From positions 1,220,001 to 1,284,000 of the forward strand of contig JARHVA010002683.1 in assembly GCA_037957365.1 (NCBI GenBank): DNA of 64,000 nucleotides. The letters are read 5' to 3'. This stretch comes from Torreya grandis (taxonomy: Eukaryota; Streptophyta; Pinopsida; Cupressales; Taxaceae). The notes beneath the pieces were generated by a model. That model was not told the DNA's origin. It saw only the letters and a list, made by a program, of their open reading frames with translations, and made no database searches. Position numbers and translations under genes: made by a program. Of this stretch, positions 23,088 through 33,021 are shown one piece after another (the first letter of the stretch is position 1; each line of letters opens with the position of its first letter).

Positions 23088-24118
23088 TGTAAAAAAATAA
23101 ATTATTTTATTTTATTGCTTTGAAATTATGTATTAGAAAGATGTACCTTATTGTATCTCTCCGCTTTGGAATTTTGCTTCAACCTTCAAAATTTTCTGTT
23201 GTGTTTTGCCAATAGTAGGCTTTGATGTCATGAGTCTCACTACTACTTCTCCTAGCTTGCTATGACTTCATCTTTCTCCAAGGATTTGATCAAGAAACAT
23301 CAGCCGATTTGAGGTTGTGAGTCAAAGAAACAAGAATATTTACTGCTGATACCCTAAATAAAGAACCTGATTCTACCAATATCTATTCCACACCCCTTTA
23401 AATATTAACTTCTAGGATAATATTAAAATCCTTCCAAATGAAGAGTAACAATATCTGAAGCTTTGTATAGCCTTAATAAAAATGAGCTCTATCTTGGTTC
23501 AGCTCCTTTATGTGGTCTACCTTTGTTGCACCTTCCCAGGCATTGACTAAGCAAGGGAAGGCTTCAGCAGACTCATGTCTTACTTCTGCTATGTCACTAG
23601 CTAGTGATTGTAGGTTGATGGATTTTTCTGTCTGAGCTCGTTCTTCCAATGCTCTGCCCACATTGACAGTGCAGGTTTCCACTCTTACTAACATTACTAT
23701 ACCTTGTCTAAATTATTTCCTCACTGGACTGCTAACTAGTAAAAGGCATTGTAAATAGCTTCTATAGTTTGTGTTTTCTTGCAGCATTTTTAGGCTTAGT
23801 TGCAGGTAACTATTCTCCACATTGACCAAGCTGTTGTACCTCTGATCAGTCTTTCCAAGCTCTTACCGCTACATAGCTCTTTCTAGCTTTTCTTTCACCA
23901 AAATTCTGTTGCATACCTCCTCACGCCAGACTACTATGTGGTCACTTCTACAGGCTCAATCTGCTACTGCTATGAGCAAAACATCCTTATTCTACAGTGT
24001 CAATCAGCTTGTCTCTCCTCACTACACGTCTTTTCTCCTTTGCGTCATCGAACTGGTAGCTCTGATTGTCTAGCTTCCCAACTGAGCCTTTCTTCTCCTT
24101 GAATTTTTCGGCCTAAAT

Positions 24119-24129
24119 CTCTGATACCA
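24119..24129 (-). other. primer-binding site (initiator tRNA-Met) of the copia element
   Basis: The minus strand reads TGGTATCAGAG, complementary to the 3' end of plant initiator tRNA-Met, two bases inside the 5' LTR. It sets element orientation as minus strand. Confidence 0.92.
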
Positions 24130-24131
24130 AT

Positions 24132-24342
24132 TATTAGCAAGTTAAAAATGTTTTTCATTGATTCAAAATAGAGGTACAAAGCATATATATACAATGTGAT
24201 GGAAATTTCTAGAAAGATTTAAGCATCACTGTAATATTTATCCATATAGTTTCAGAAACCTTCTAAAATAATGTAATATCTATCTTGTTATTCGCATCTA
24301 GAGAATTCTAGAGGGTTCATGACTATCCATGTTGTGATGTCA
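24132..24342 (-). repeat. 5' LTR of the copia element
   Basis: 211 bp, partner of 18753-18963. The minus strand starts TGACATCACAACATGG and ends CTTGCTAATA. Followed on the right by GATAC, the target-site duplicate. Confidence 0.9.
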
Positions 24343-24442
24343 GATACATTTTTAGTAAAATTTTATGTTTGGAAGTTAAAATTTTGGAGAATAATATGCA
24401 TAAATTTAGTTCATGTGATTCCTCTCCCTATATTATCACTAA

Positions 24443-24740
24443 GGGGAGGAATGTTGGAAAATCATTATATTAGTACTCATATTAATTAGTGCTGATAAAT
24501 AATGTTGTATGGATATATTGTTAGGTGAGTGTTTTATATTAAAACATAATAAGATATGTGATTTGTTAGAATAAATCACGTAGAGTTCATAAAAGATACT
24601 ATTAAGAGAAATTTAGCTAATAGATTGAGATAAGTAAGGAGAGATAGTTGTGATTTGATGATAAGAAATTTCTTCTTACTTATAGGATATATACTAACTA
24701 TATAAATAATTATGTAGCATTGAATAAATATTAAATTGTG
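24443..24740 (+). mobile_element. polypurine tract plus 3' LTR-like block of an older plus-strand element
   Basis: AGGGGAGGAA is immediately followed by TGTTGGAAAATCATTATATT, a classic copia purine tract and LTR start on the plus strand. The body shares its order of motifs with 16981-17272 (GGTGAGTGTTTTATATT, GTTAGAATAAATCAC, TAGAGTT, TTGTGATTGA). The right end is ragged near 24740. The copia element at 18753-24342 lies between the two blocks, so it is probably nested in this one. Confidence 0.5.
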
Positions 24741-24920
24741 ATTGAATAGAAATAGTGAAGTGTAGATTGGAACATTCTACTCTTTACCTTTATGGGGTGA
24801 TTTTTAAGTTTGATTTTTACTCGTAGATGAATTTTATGTTGCTTGTTTGCTGAAGGGGTTGGTCTAATGTTTATACTCAATTTATTGACTATTTTTAATT
24901 TTAATTTTTGATAACTATTG

Positions 24921-25001
24921 TAATGAACCAAAATACTATAAATTCAAAAAAATAAATGGACACAGTACACAAATTTTGAAATAATAACCTATGTTGATTT
25001 G
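24921..25001 (-). mobile_element. left part of an older gypsy-family LTR, split by the complete element
   Basis: TAATGAACCAAAATACTATA and AATTTTGAAATAATAACCTATGTTGATTTG follow the first 80 bases of the family LTR, then stop where the complete element begins. The rest of this LTR resumes at 30746 on the other side. The last five bases ATTTG pair with ATTTA at 30746-30750 as a target duplication with one mismatch. Confidence 0.65.
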
Positions 25002-25560
25002 TAATGAATCTAAAAACTATCAAGAACAAGAAAATTACCAATAGATCAAGATCTTGAGAAAATATTCAGAATTAATTCATATTGATTACTTGAAATAATT
25101 ATAATCCCAAACCATTCTTAAATAAGTCCCAACTCATAATTTATTGTTGACATTCAAATATTTAAAAAATCTAAAATCTAAAAAATGTCTATTTTTAATA
25201 GCTGCTATTTATAGTAAGTTTCGCATGCAAGGATGCATGGCTCTAATTTTTTTTTCAAAATAAATTAAATAATAAAATTAGACTATGGAACAAAATTCAA
25301 CTGAAGTTGATTTCCAGTTCTAAAAATATATAATTTCTAAAAATAGAAAATTCCTCAAAAAATCATTAAACATTAATTTCAAAACCTTAGATGATCATGT
25401 TCTTCCTCTTAAAATTATTTAAATCAAATATAGGTGGATATAGTAGCTTAAGTAAGAATCAAACTTTTTGATACAATTTTTTTGGCTCGTGCAAGAGCTC
25501 AAACAAAGTTATGAGACAAAATTTATGGCCTCTGAAAGGTTGGCTTTTTTTTTTGCATCA
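25002..25560 (-). repeat. 3' LTR of the complete gypsy element
   Basis: 559 bp; plus-strand ends TAATGAATC and TTTTGCATCA. Followed by TTCTCCTCTGTTTGAAA, the complement of the polypurine tract. Ends are TGATG..CATTA on the minus strand. Confidence 0.88.
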
Positions 25561-25879
25561 TTCTCCTCTGTTTGAAAACAACTCAGCTCCTACAAGTTGC
25601 TCTATTTATAACGTTATTATTTTTTCTTGTCAGTATTTTTCATCCCCCATTCTTTAATCCATGTGTTATCTTCTTGCTGCAATCCTTCCCACTTCCCTAA
25701 ATACCTGTTATAATTCTTTTGCCTTGTGCTCACTGTCTTCATATCCAAACCTGCACTATTTTTTTTCTTTGGAACTTGCTTATCCCAATTTAATTCTTCA
25801 TATTCATCATATTCAACATCTTCTCCATGTAATTCATATAAATCTTAAACATTAAATATTGAATATATATTAAAATTAC

Positions 25880-26760
25880 GTGATAAACTTATCTCATAGG
25901 CATTATCAATGATTTTTTCACAATTCTGCATGATCTAATTTTCTTGTAGTTCAATTAATTGTATGTGCCTTTTGAAAATATCTATTTTCTCAAGTAAACC
26001 ATTATCAAATATCCTTATTCAAATATCTTAGATCTTCTTTTGACATCCACTACTACTTTATGTTACTCATTACTTTTCTACAACTTTATTCCTACTCCTT
26101 GCAATTGCTGCATATGCTCTATAAATGCTGTTGCATCATCAATAACCAAATCTACAATTGATAATTGTAAGAAATATAAAATAACTATAGACTTTTTTCC
26201 ATAAATAATTTTAAAATATGACTTTTCTGTTGATCTATTGAATGAACTGTTATATGAAAACTCAGTTTATGGTAAAGCCAAGTCCCATTGCTTTGGTTTC
26301 TCTCCCACTATGCATCTTAATAAATTTCTTAAGCTCCTATTTACAACTTCTATCTATCCATCTATTTGTGGGTGATATGTACTACTAAATTTTAGCTTAG
26401 TACCCATCTTTTTCTACAAAGTCCTCCAAAAATGACTTAGAAAATTTGTGTCCTTATATAAAGTAATAGTTTTTGAAACACCAAACAATCTCACAATATC
26501 CACAAAAAATCATTCTAAAACTCTAGTGGCATCATTGGTTTTCTTACATGCAATAAAATGAACCATTTTATACAATCTATCTAAAAAATAAAAATTTAAT
26601 TGTTACCTCTCTACATGTTTGGTAATCCCAACACAAATTTCATACTCAAATCTATCCTTGGTCCTCTTAGAACTGATAATGGCATGTATAGTCCAGTATT
26701 TTGTGCATGTCTTATAGTTAGCTGACATATTTTTCACCTTGAAACATACCTTGTCACATT
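25880..26760 (-). pseudogene. gypsy integrase (core and C-terminal region)
   Basis: Minus-strand blocks from about 26600: DRLYKMVHFIACKKTNDATR (family DRFSKMAHFIPCKKT.DA), VRLFGVSKTI, FLSHFWRTLWKKMGTKLKFS, STYHPQIDG and EVVNRSLRNLLRCIVGEKPK. This is very close to the plant gypsy consensus around the second catalytic Asp and the Glu. The C-terminal GTYNKL..NGPF..I.KINDNAYEV motif lies around 25990-25890. Several stops are present. Confidence 0.9.
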
Positions 26761-27239
26761 TCTCTTCATATTTATCTAAAAATAATTTATTCCATAAAAG
26801 ATATTGTCTTTATATTACCAAAAATTCCAACCAAACCCCCACCATGTAATTCTCTTATTATACTATCTCATAAATACCCAATTGGAATGCATAATTATTT
26901 TCCTTTAAAGAAATAACTTTCTTGTATAAGATATTCATCATGAATAACATTTACCCCACCTATTAGTGGATTCCTACAGTACATAACTACCTTGATAAAA
27001 TATGGATCAAGATAATATAATTAATTAATTAATAGATTCAAATCCAACTACTTCACTCATCATAGTAGTTAATAATGCTACCCTCCTGCTCAATGCATCG
27101 ACTAGCTGATTTTTTTTTTCTTGATTTATGTTTCAACAAAAAACTATACCCCTACAAGAAGGAAACCCACTTTACATACCTACTATTCAATTTTTTTTGT
27201 GTATTCACATACTTCAAAGACTCATTATCTGTAAATAGA

Positions 27240-28250
27240 ATAAACTATTTAGGCACCAAGTAATGCTTTCAATGTCTTAATGCTTGTACAATTGAGTAAA
27301 GTTCAACATCATAACTAGAATACATTGTCCTTACCTCATTCAACATCTCACTAAAATATGTTATTAGCTTTATTCCTTGACTCAACATAAATCTAACTCC
27401 CACAAACAAAGCATCACAATCAAATTCAAATATTTTGTTAAAATATGAAAATGTTAAAATTGGTCTTTCTGTAATCTTGTTCAAAATTTTAAAACTTTAT
27501 GTGGCTGCTCTAGTCCATGAAAAATTCCTCCCCTCTCATGTAACATGTTATTGGTGCCACAATACTACTAAATTTTTTAATAAATTTTCTATAAAAAGTT
27601 GTTAAACCATGGAAACTTTTTACCTCTAAAATGCTTCTTGGAATATGCCATTCGGCAACTGCCTTTATATTTTTTTCATCCATTTTCATAGCATCTACTA
27701 AAATTACAAATCTTAAAAATACCAAACTGTTCTACATAAACCTGTACTTCTTCAAATTTGCATACAAATTCTCTTTTCTTAATCAATCCATTACCATTCT
27801 CAAATGTTGTAAGTGTTCTTCTTTAATCTTACTGAATATCAAAATATCATCAAAATAAACAACTACAAACTTACCAATATATTCTCATAGCATTGTATTC
27901 ATCACCTTCATAAATGTGATAAGTGCATTATATAATCCAAATGACATCACCATCCACTCATATAAGCCATCCCTAGTCTTCAATGTAGTTTTCCACTCAT
28001 CTCCTTCACAAATTTGTATCTAATAGTAACTACTCCTTAGATCAATCTTGGTAAAATATTTTTCTCCTGCCAACACATCTGTCACATCATCTAAATGAGG
28101 TATAGGAAACCTATAATTCATTGTAATTTTATTAATTTATCTACTATCCACACACATTATCCATCCTCCATCTTTCTTTGGATTTAACGAGGCTAGTGTT
28201 TCACATGGACTCATACTCTCCCTTATCACCTACATCTTTAGCATTTCAAT
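27240..28250 (-). pseudogene. gypsy reverse transcriptase and RNase H
   Basis: RT blocks on the minus strand: [74 protein letters not shown] and the catalytic YFDDILIFSK (27834-27860). RNase H follows: ILEVKSFHGLTTFYRKFIKK (RT thumb), ITERPILTFSYFNKIFEFDC DALF, GIKLITYFSEMLN and YDVELYSIVQALRH. The RT catalytic Asp residues are kept (FTKIDL, FDD). The domain is broken by frameshifts between 27510 and 27484 and by stops. Confidence 0.93.
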
Positions 28251-28572
28251 AACTTATATATTTATTTTTTCATGTTCTATTAGACTCATCCTATAAGCTA
28301 TTTGATTAGGTAGAGATGATCTTAGAATCTAATCAATGTAATGCTGAATATTTTTTTCAGTGATAAATCATCTAGTAACTCATCAGGCATTATATATACA
28401 TATTCATTCAACACTCTTACCGCTTCTATTGGTATTGACAACATTTTTTTTTCTTCATTCTTTATTACTAATACATAACAACAATCTTTTACCTAGATAT
28501 CTTGGATAAATTGTTTAGTAGAGAGTATGCTTTATGTCTTCACTTCCTATTTAAGAGGTAACAAAAACACCT

Positions 28573-28880
28573 TTATACCACCTTTCTAAAAATTTTATGT
28601 GTTTTTTCTCCATCATGAACTACTTTCTTGTTAAATTTCCATAGTCTCCTAAATAACACATGACATGCATCCATCGAAATAATATCACACCATATTTCAT
28701 CATTATATATTTTTCTTATAGAAAACTTGATTGAGTACCTTTTATCTACTATAACCTCAATCTCTTTATTAAACCATGAAATCCTATAAGTGTTAGGATG
28801 CTTTTCACATTGTAGATTTAGTTTCTCAATCATTTCTTTAGAAACCATATTTTCATAACTAACACCATCTATAATTACTT
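28573..28880 (-). pseudogene. gypsy retropepsin-type protease
   Basis: Minus strand: KVIIDGVSYENMVSKEMIEK LNLQCEKHP..YRISWF, then EVIVDKRYSIKFSI..YNDEIWCDIISMDACHVLF and FNKKVVHDGE. This is the plant Ty3/gypsy aspartic protease (D-G-G-S..N-M-V-S, then C-D-V-I-P-M-D-A-C-H-L-L-L-G-R-P-W). The active-site Asp is present, but the following Gly-Gly-Ser has become Gly-Val-Ser. Confidence 0.88.
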
Positions 28881-28979
28881 TGCATACCTTTCCACCAAAA
28901 GTACATCTTATTCAAAAAGTATTTGATCATAGCCATGCATCACCACCTTCTTTATTTTGTACTTGATCCTTCCTTGGAT

Positions 28980-29957
28980 TGATCATGGTTCTTCTCATCA
29001 CGAGATTCTCTCCAATATCAGTTGGTGTAACTTTAATATTATTTTCTTCTATTTTAGCCTCAACTAGACTTACTCTTGGGTGATCTTCTTATCTATTTTC
29101 TTTTTCTTGATAGTGTAGACACTCAAACACTCTATTATTTTTTTATCCACATCTATAACAGACATAAGATCTATGTTGATTTGTAAACCCTCCTCTAGAA
29201 CCACCATAACCTCATCCTCTCTGAAATCATCTTCTTCTTTATTGGTATTGAAACCCTTACCTATTATCATCTTGTCTTTCTACACCACATGATGATTCAC
29301 TTTTATTGCAATTAAAGCCACCTCTAGTGGTATTAAACTCAACTCGCCCTCTTATTGGATGGGATCTACCTCTTTTTGAACCAGTATATGTCCTTCTAAA
29401 ATTTTATTTATTTATTTTCTTCTACCTTCAAAGATAATTAATAAGCCTCCTTCATGTTAAGTATTATATGCATGTTTAATTCATCTTGAATAAAAAATTT
29501 CAAATTATTTACATACCTTGTAGCGATCTACTTTTTTGTTTCATCATGCTTTAATCGTATGGAAAGATTATAAAATTCATCTATATACTCTCGTACACTA
29601 TGATCTTTTTGCCTCAAATTATGAAATCTTCTATATAGGGTTTGTGCATAATCTACAGAAAGAATTTTTTTTCTTAGTTTCTTCTCTATTTTTTTTCCAT
29701 GAATCAATCTTTTCTTTACATTTTATATATCTCTCTTTCTATAGGTGATCCCACCAAATCACTGCATGATCTTTCAATTTCGTGCATGCAAATTTTACTT
29801 TCTTGTCTTCTCTCATAGTCTTCCACGTGAATAACTTCTTTATGCTATTCATCCAATCTATCAATTCCTCTAGTTTTAAACTGCGTCCCTAATCTAAAAC
29901 ATAAACCTCGATTCCTTCATTCCTTCTTTCTAAATCTCGAACCATCCTCTCTTCCAT
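28980..29957 (-). pseudogene. gypsy gag with CCHC knuckle
   Basis: The start ATG is placed at 29957 (MEERMV), the same place as in the array copies. The central capsid-like part contains the FRNLRQKDHS-type block and YTDEFYNL. Near 29180-29110 a zinc knuckle reads YVCYRCG..NNRVFEC, with the His of CX2CX4HX4C replaced by Asn and one stop inside. A basic R/G-rich stretch (FNTTRGGFN-like) precedes the knuckle. The gag frame is broken at several places. Confidence 0.85.
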
Positions 29958-30179
29958 CGATGGTGGCTTCTCTTATTCTTCTTCTTCTTGGTGAACTTCT
30001 TTATCACGATCTGTATCTTCCTTATCACCACCTTGTCTTCTCTATTTATTGGTAATAACCTCTATTAATTTTTGAACTTATCTCTATAGCTCTTGTATAG
30101 TTTGATTATTTACACAACACCACCTCATCCTCTCATCATTCTTTACTCTTTCAAGATTTGAACTTACTCCGATAGCATT

Positions 30180-30745
30180 TATTTAATCAAAATATTATCA
30201 ATAACAAGAAAATTACTAATAGTCCAAGATATTAATAAAATAGTTAGGATTGATTCATATTTATTGCTTTAAATAATTACAAATCCAAACCATGCTTAAA
30301 TAAGCCTTAACTTGGAACTTAGAGTTGACATGCAAAAATTCTAAAATTCTAAAATCTAAAAAAAAATGTTTATTTTTAACAGCGGCTATTTATAGTAAGT
30401 TTTACATGCAAGCGCATAGATCTGTAATTTTTTTAAAAATAATCTAAATACTAAAATTAACCTATAAAACTAAATTCAACTAAATTTGACTTCCGATTCT
30501 AAAAATACAGAATATTTAAAAATTAAAAATTAAAAATTCTCAAAAAATCATTAAACATTAATTTCAAACACTTAGATGATCACGTTTAGCCACCCAAAAA
30601 ATTGAAATCAAATCTAACTTGATTGAATGTCTTAGGTTAGAATCAAACTTTTCGATATAATCATTTTGACGGGTGAAAGAGCTCAAACAGAGTTATAGGT
30701 CAAAAGTTATGGCCTCCACAAAGTTGGCATATTTTTTCTACATCA
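30180..30745 (-). repeat. 5' LTR of the complete gypsy element
   Basis: About 566 bp; the left end is poorly conserved (TATTTAATCAAAATATTATC), the right end TTTTTTCTACATCA is exact. The minus strand has TATAAATAG, a TATA-box candidate, in the middle of the LTR as in all other copies. Confidence 0.85.
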
Positions 30746-31130
30746 ATTTATGTTGAATAAATAAAATAATTAAATATAAGAACATAAATAAACCTCCTCA
30801 AAATTAAATTTGATATGTAAAATTTAAAACAAAAGCTCGACTTATCATTTTAATAGCAATTATTTTTAGTAAATTTGACATGCAAATTCAAATAGCTCTA
30901 AAAATATTACAATTTCTCCTAAATACTTTAAAAAAAAAATTATTATAAAAAAATGTTACAAAAATATTTTAATCACATATGACTTTTAAAAAGTTTCAAA
31001 GATATTAATAAATAAATAAAATAACCTATGATTAAATTGATCTTTTTAAAATTATCATTTTGACACAAATAAAAGCTCAAACAAAATTATAAATAAAAAA
31101 TTATAATCTCAAAAACTTTAAACTCTACAT
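30746..31130 (-). mobile_element. right part of the older, split gypsy-family LTR
   Basis: Continues the LTR interrupted at 25001: GTTGAATAAATAAAATAATT, AACATAAATAAACCTCC, ATTTGATATGTAAAATTTAA, TAGCAATTATTTTTAGTAAA, AGCTCAAACAAAATTATAAA, ending near CTCTACATAATATTAACA with a purine-tract remnant TCTCCTC. It is much more decayed than the element inserted in it, as expected for the older host. Confidence 0.65.
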
Positions 31131-31534
31131 AATATTAACATCTCCTCAAATGACCTTAATTATTTTATATTTCTTTCCATCATTTAAAATTTTGAAAAAC
31201 CTGAAAAACATATACATATATAAACATTTTCACATTTTAAATATATACAATTTTAAAGGGAAAATTTATCTTTTTTATCTTAAAATGAAATTGATAAGTC
31301 GTAGAAGTGCGGGGCGGAGGAATACAATAAACAAATTAATCCATATTTATTGGATGTTTGTAGTTAAATCCTAGCATATTTTTTATTTTATTTCTAAATT
31401 AAAATAATTATTTCATTAAAAGGGTAGTTTGTACATGGATTTATTTCATACTTTAAAATTAAAAATTGTGAGAATTTAAATTTAAATTTTTATATATAGT
31501 TAATTTTATTTATATATGTAATTTTTATTTTTAT

Positions 31535-31582
<48 letters not shown>

Positions 31583-33021
31583 AATTTAATATAAAATTAA
31601 AATTATTTTTTTATAAATTTAATTAAAAATTTAGTTTTTCATAATAAAAAAATATATTTAAATTATAAATTTTAACCTAATATATACATCTATAAGCATA
31701 TGTGAAATAGTGACATTTATCAAAGCCTTTACAATATATTCAAATTAATTTTAATATATCATATTAAAATTTAATTTTAAATATATATTAAAATTAAATA
31801 CATATTTTACATAAATTATTTTGAAATATAATAAAAAATTTATTTATTTTATTTATAATAGAATAAAAATATTGTATAAAAATATTTATTTAAAACATGT
31901 ATATTACATTTATAACTTTATAAATATAATTAATAATAGTAAATTTTAATCTATTTAAAACATGTATATCAAAATTAACTTTATAAATAAAATTTAGAGT
32001 AATAAAATTTTAGTCTATTGAAAAAAATATTGATTTAAAAATATAATAATATTTAAAAAAAAATCTAAATACTTCTCAATCACATTTTTATACATAAATT
32101 AAAATATAATAAATTCTAAATTAATAGATAGTTTTAAGAAATTTTCCACGAACACCAAATAAATGACCCAAGAGCATAGCCAAAGATTCCAAAAGACTTT
32201 GGAACATGATATTCTTGTGATCTGTTTTATATTGGAATACATGCCTTCTATGTGATCATCATTCACACCATTATCTGTGAAAATGCCAGCACATTCATTT
32301 TGATTTGTCAGGGGTTTAAATGTAAAATTTCCATTATATAAGTTGAAGTATTACATGCTTTAGAACAATCTAAAGCTGTTATAGGGTTTTTTTACAAATA
32401 TTTTATCGTCTAGCGTAAGGGTTTTTTTATTTTTTTTTCTAAATATATTTTTTATAATATTAATTAATATTTAAAGATGATTGAATTATTTTAATTAAAT
32501 TTTATTTGATATTTATAATAATTATATGAAAAACAGACATTTTTTACTATAGAAAATAAATAAATAAATTTTAATATTTTAATTATCAAGTAAGTAAATA
32601 TTCTAACATTAATTTTCATAATATTTATTAACATATTAAAAAAATTAAATTATTTTTAAGTAGAAAATTTTCATTTTCTATAATGTTTTATTTATATAAA
32701 ATAAAAAGTGAATGAAAATAATATTAATAATAATAAAAAAAAAAATTAACAATAATTGTGTCTGTATATCTGAATATACTTATAATACCATAAAATCATA
32801 TTTATTTTTGAATTTGTGGAAAGAGTTAAAAAATAATAATGATTTTTTCTTATTTTTATTGAAACTTAGATCGATACAAAATAGAAATAATGCAAGAATC
32901 TGTTCTTTTAGAAAGAGCTAAAGAATGGTAATGAATTTGAGCTAAAGAATGGCAATGAATTTTTCTTACTTTTATTGAAACTTAGATTAGCATACGATAT
33001 ATATATTTTTTCTTTGGGCAG
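31131..33021. other. AT-rich region upstream of the B3 gene; microsatellite and decayed exon traces
   Basis: Mostly low-complexity AT, with a (TA)n run at about 31539-31579. 32110-32400 is of higher complexity and may hold promoter or 5' transcript sequence, but nothing specific is readable. About 32841-32870 and 32955-32985 are two copies of a short block, TTATTGAAACTTAGAT, one tandem duplication of about 115 bp. The first copy is followed by GATACAAAATAGAAATAATG then CAAGAATCTGTTCTTTTAG, which resembles the start of the second B3 domain's first exon. Confidence 0.5.

Larger units (their letters stand above)
18753..24342 (-). mobile_element. complete but decayed Ty1/copia retrotransposon
   Basis: A 5590-bp element with two 211-bp LTRs (18753-18963 and 24132-24342), an initiator-tRNA-Met primer site next to the right LTR and a purine tract next to the left LTR, so it is transcribed right to left. 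The flanks AATAC (18748-18752) and GATAC (24343-24347) are a 5-bp target duplication with one mismatch. Domains occur in copia order on the minus strand: gag, protease, integrase, RT, RNase H. Every domain carries stops or frameshifts. The element appears inserted into an older plus-strand element. Confidence 0.92.
25002..30745 (-). mobile_element. complete but decayed Ty3/gypsy retrotransposon
   Basis: A 5744-bp element, minus strand, with LTRs at 25002-25560 and about 30180-30745. Internal order on the minus strand is gag, protease, RT, RNase H, integrase, the gypsy order. A purine tract adjoins the left LTR and a degenerate tRNA-Met primer site (ACTCCGATAGCA on the plus strand, 30166-30177) adjoins the right LTR. 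It is inserted in an older LTR of the same family. It is the only copy in the window that still has pol, and it serves as reference for the deleted tandem array at 46.8-61 kb. Stops and frameshifts occur throughout. Confidence 0.92.
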
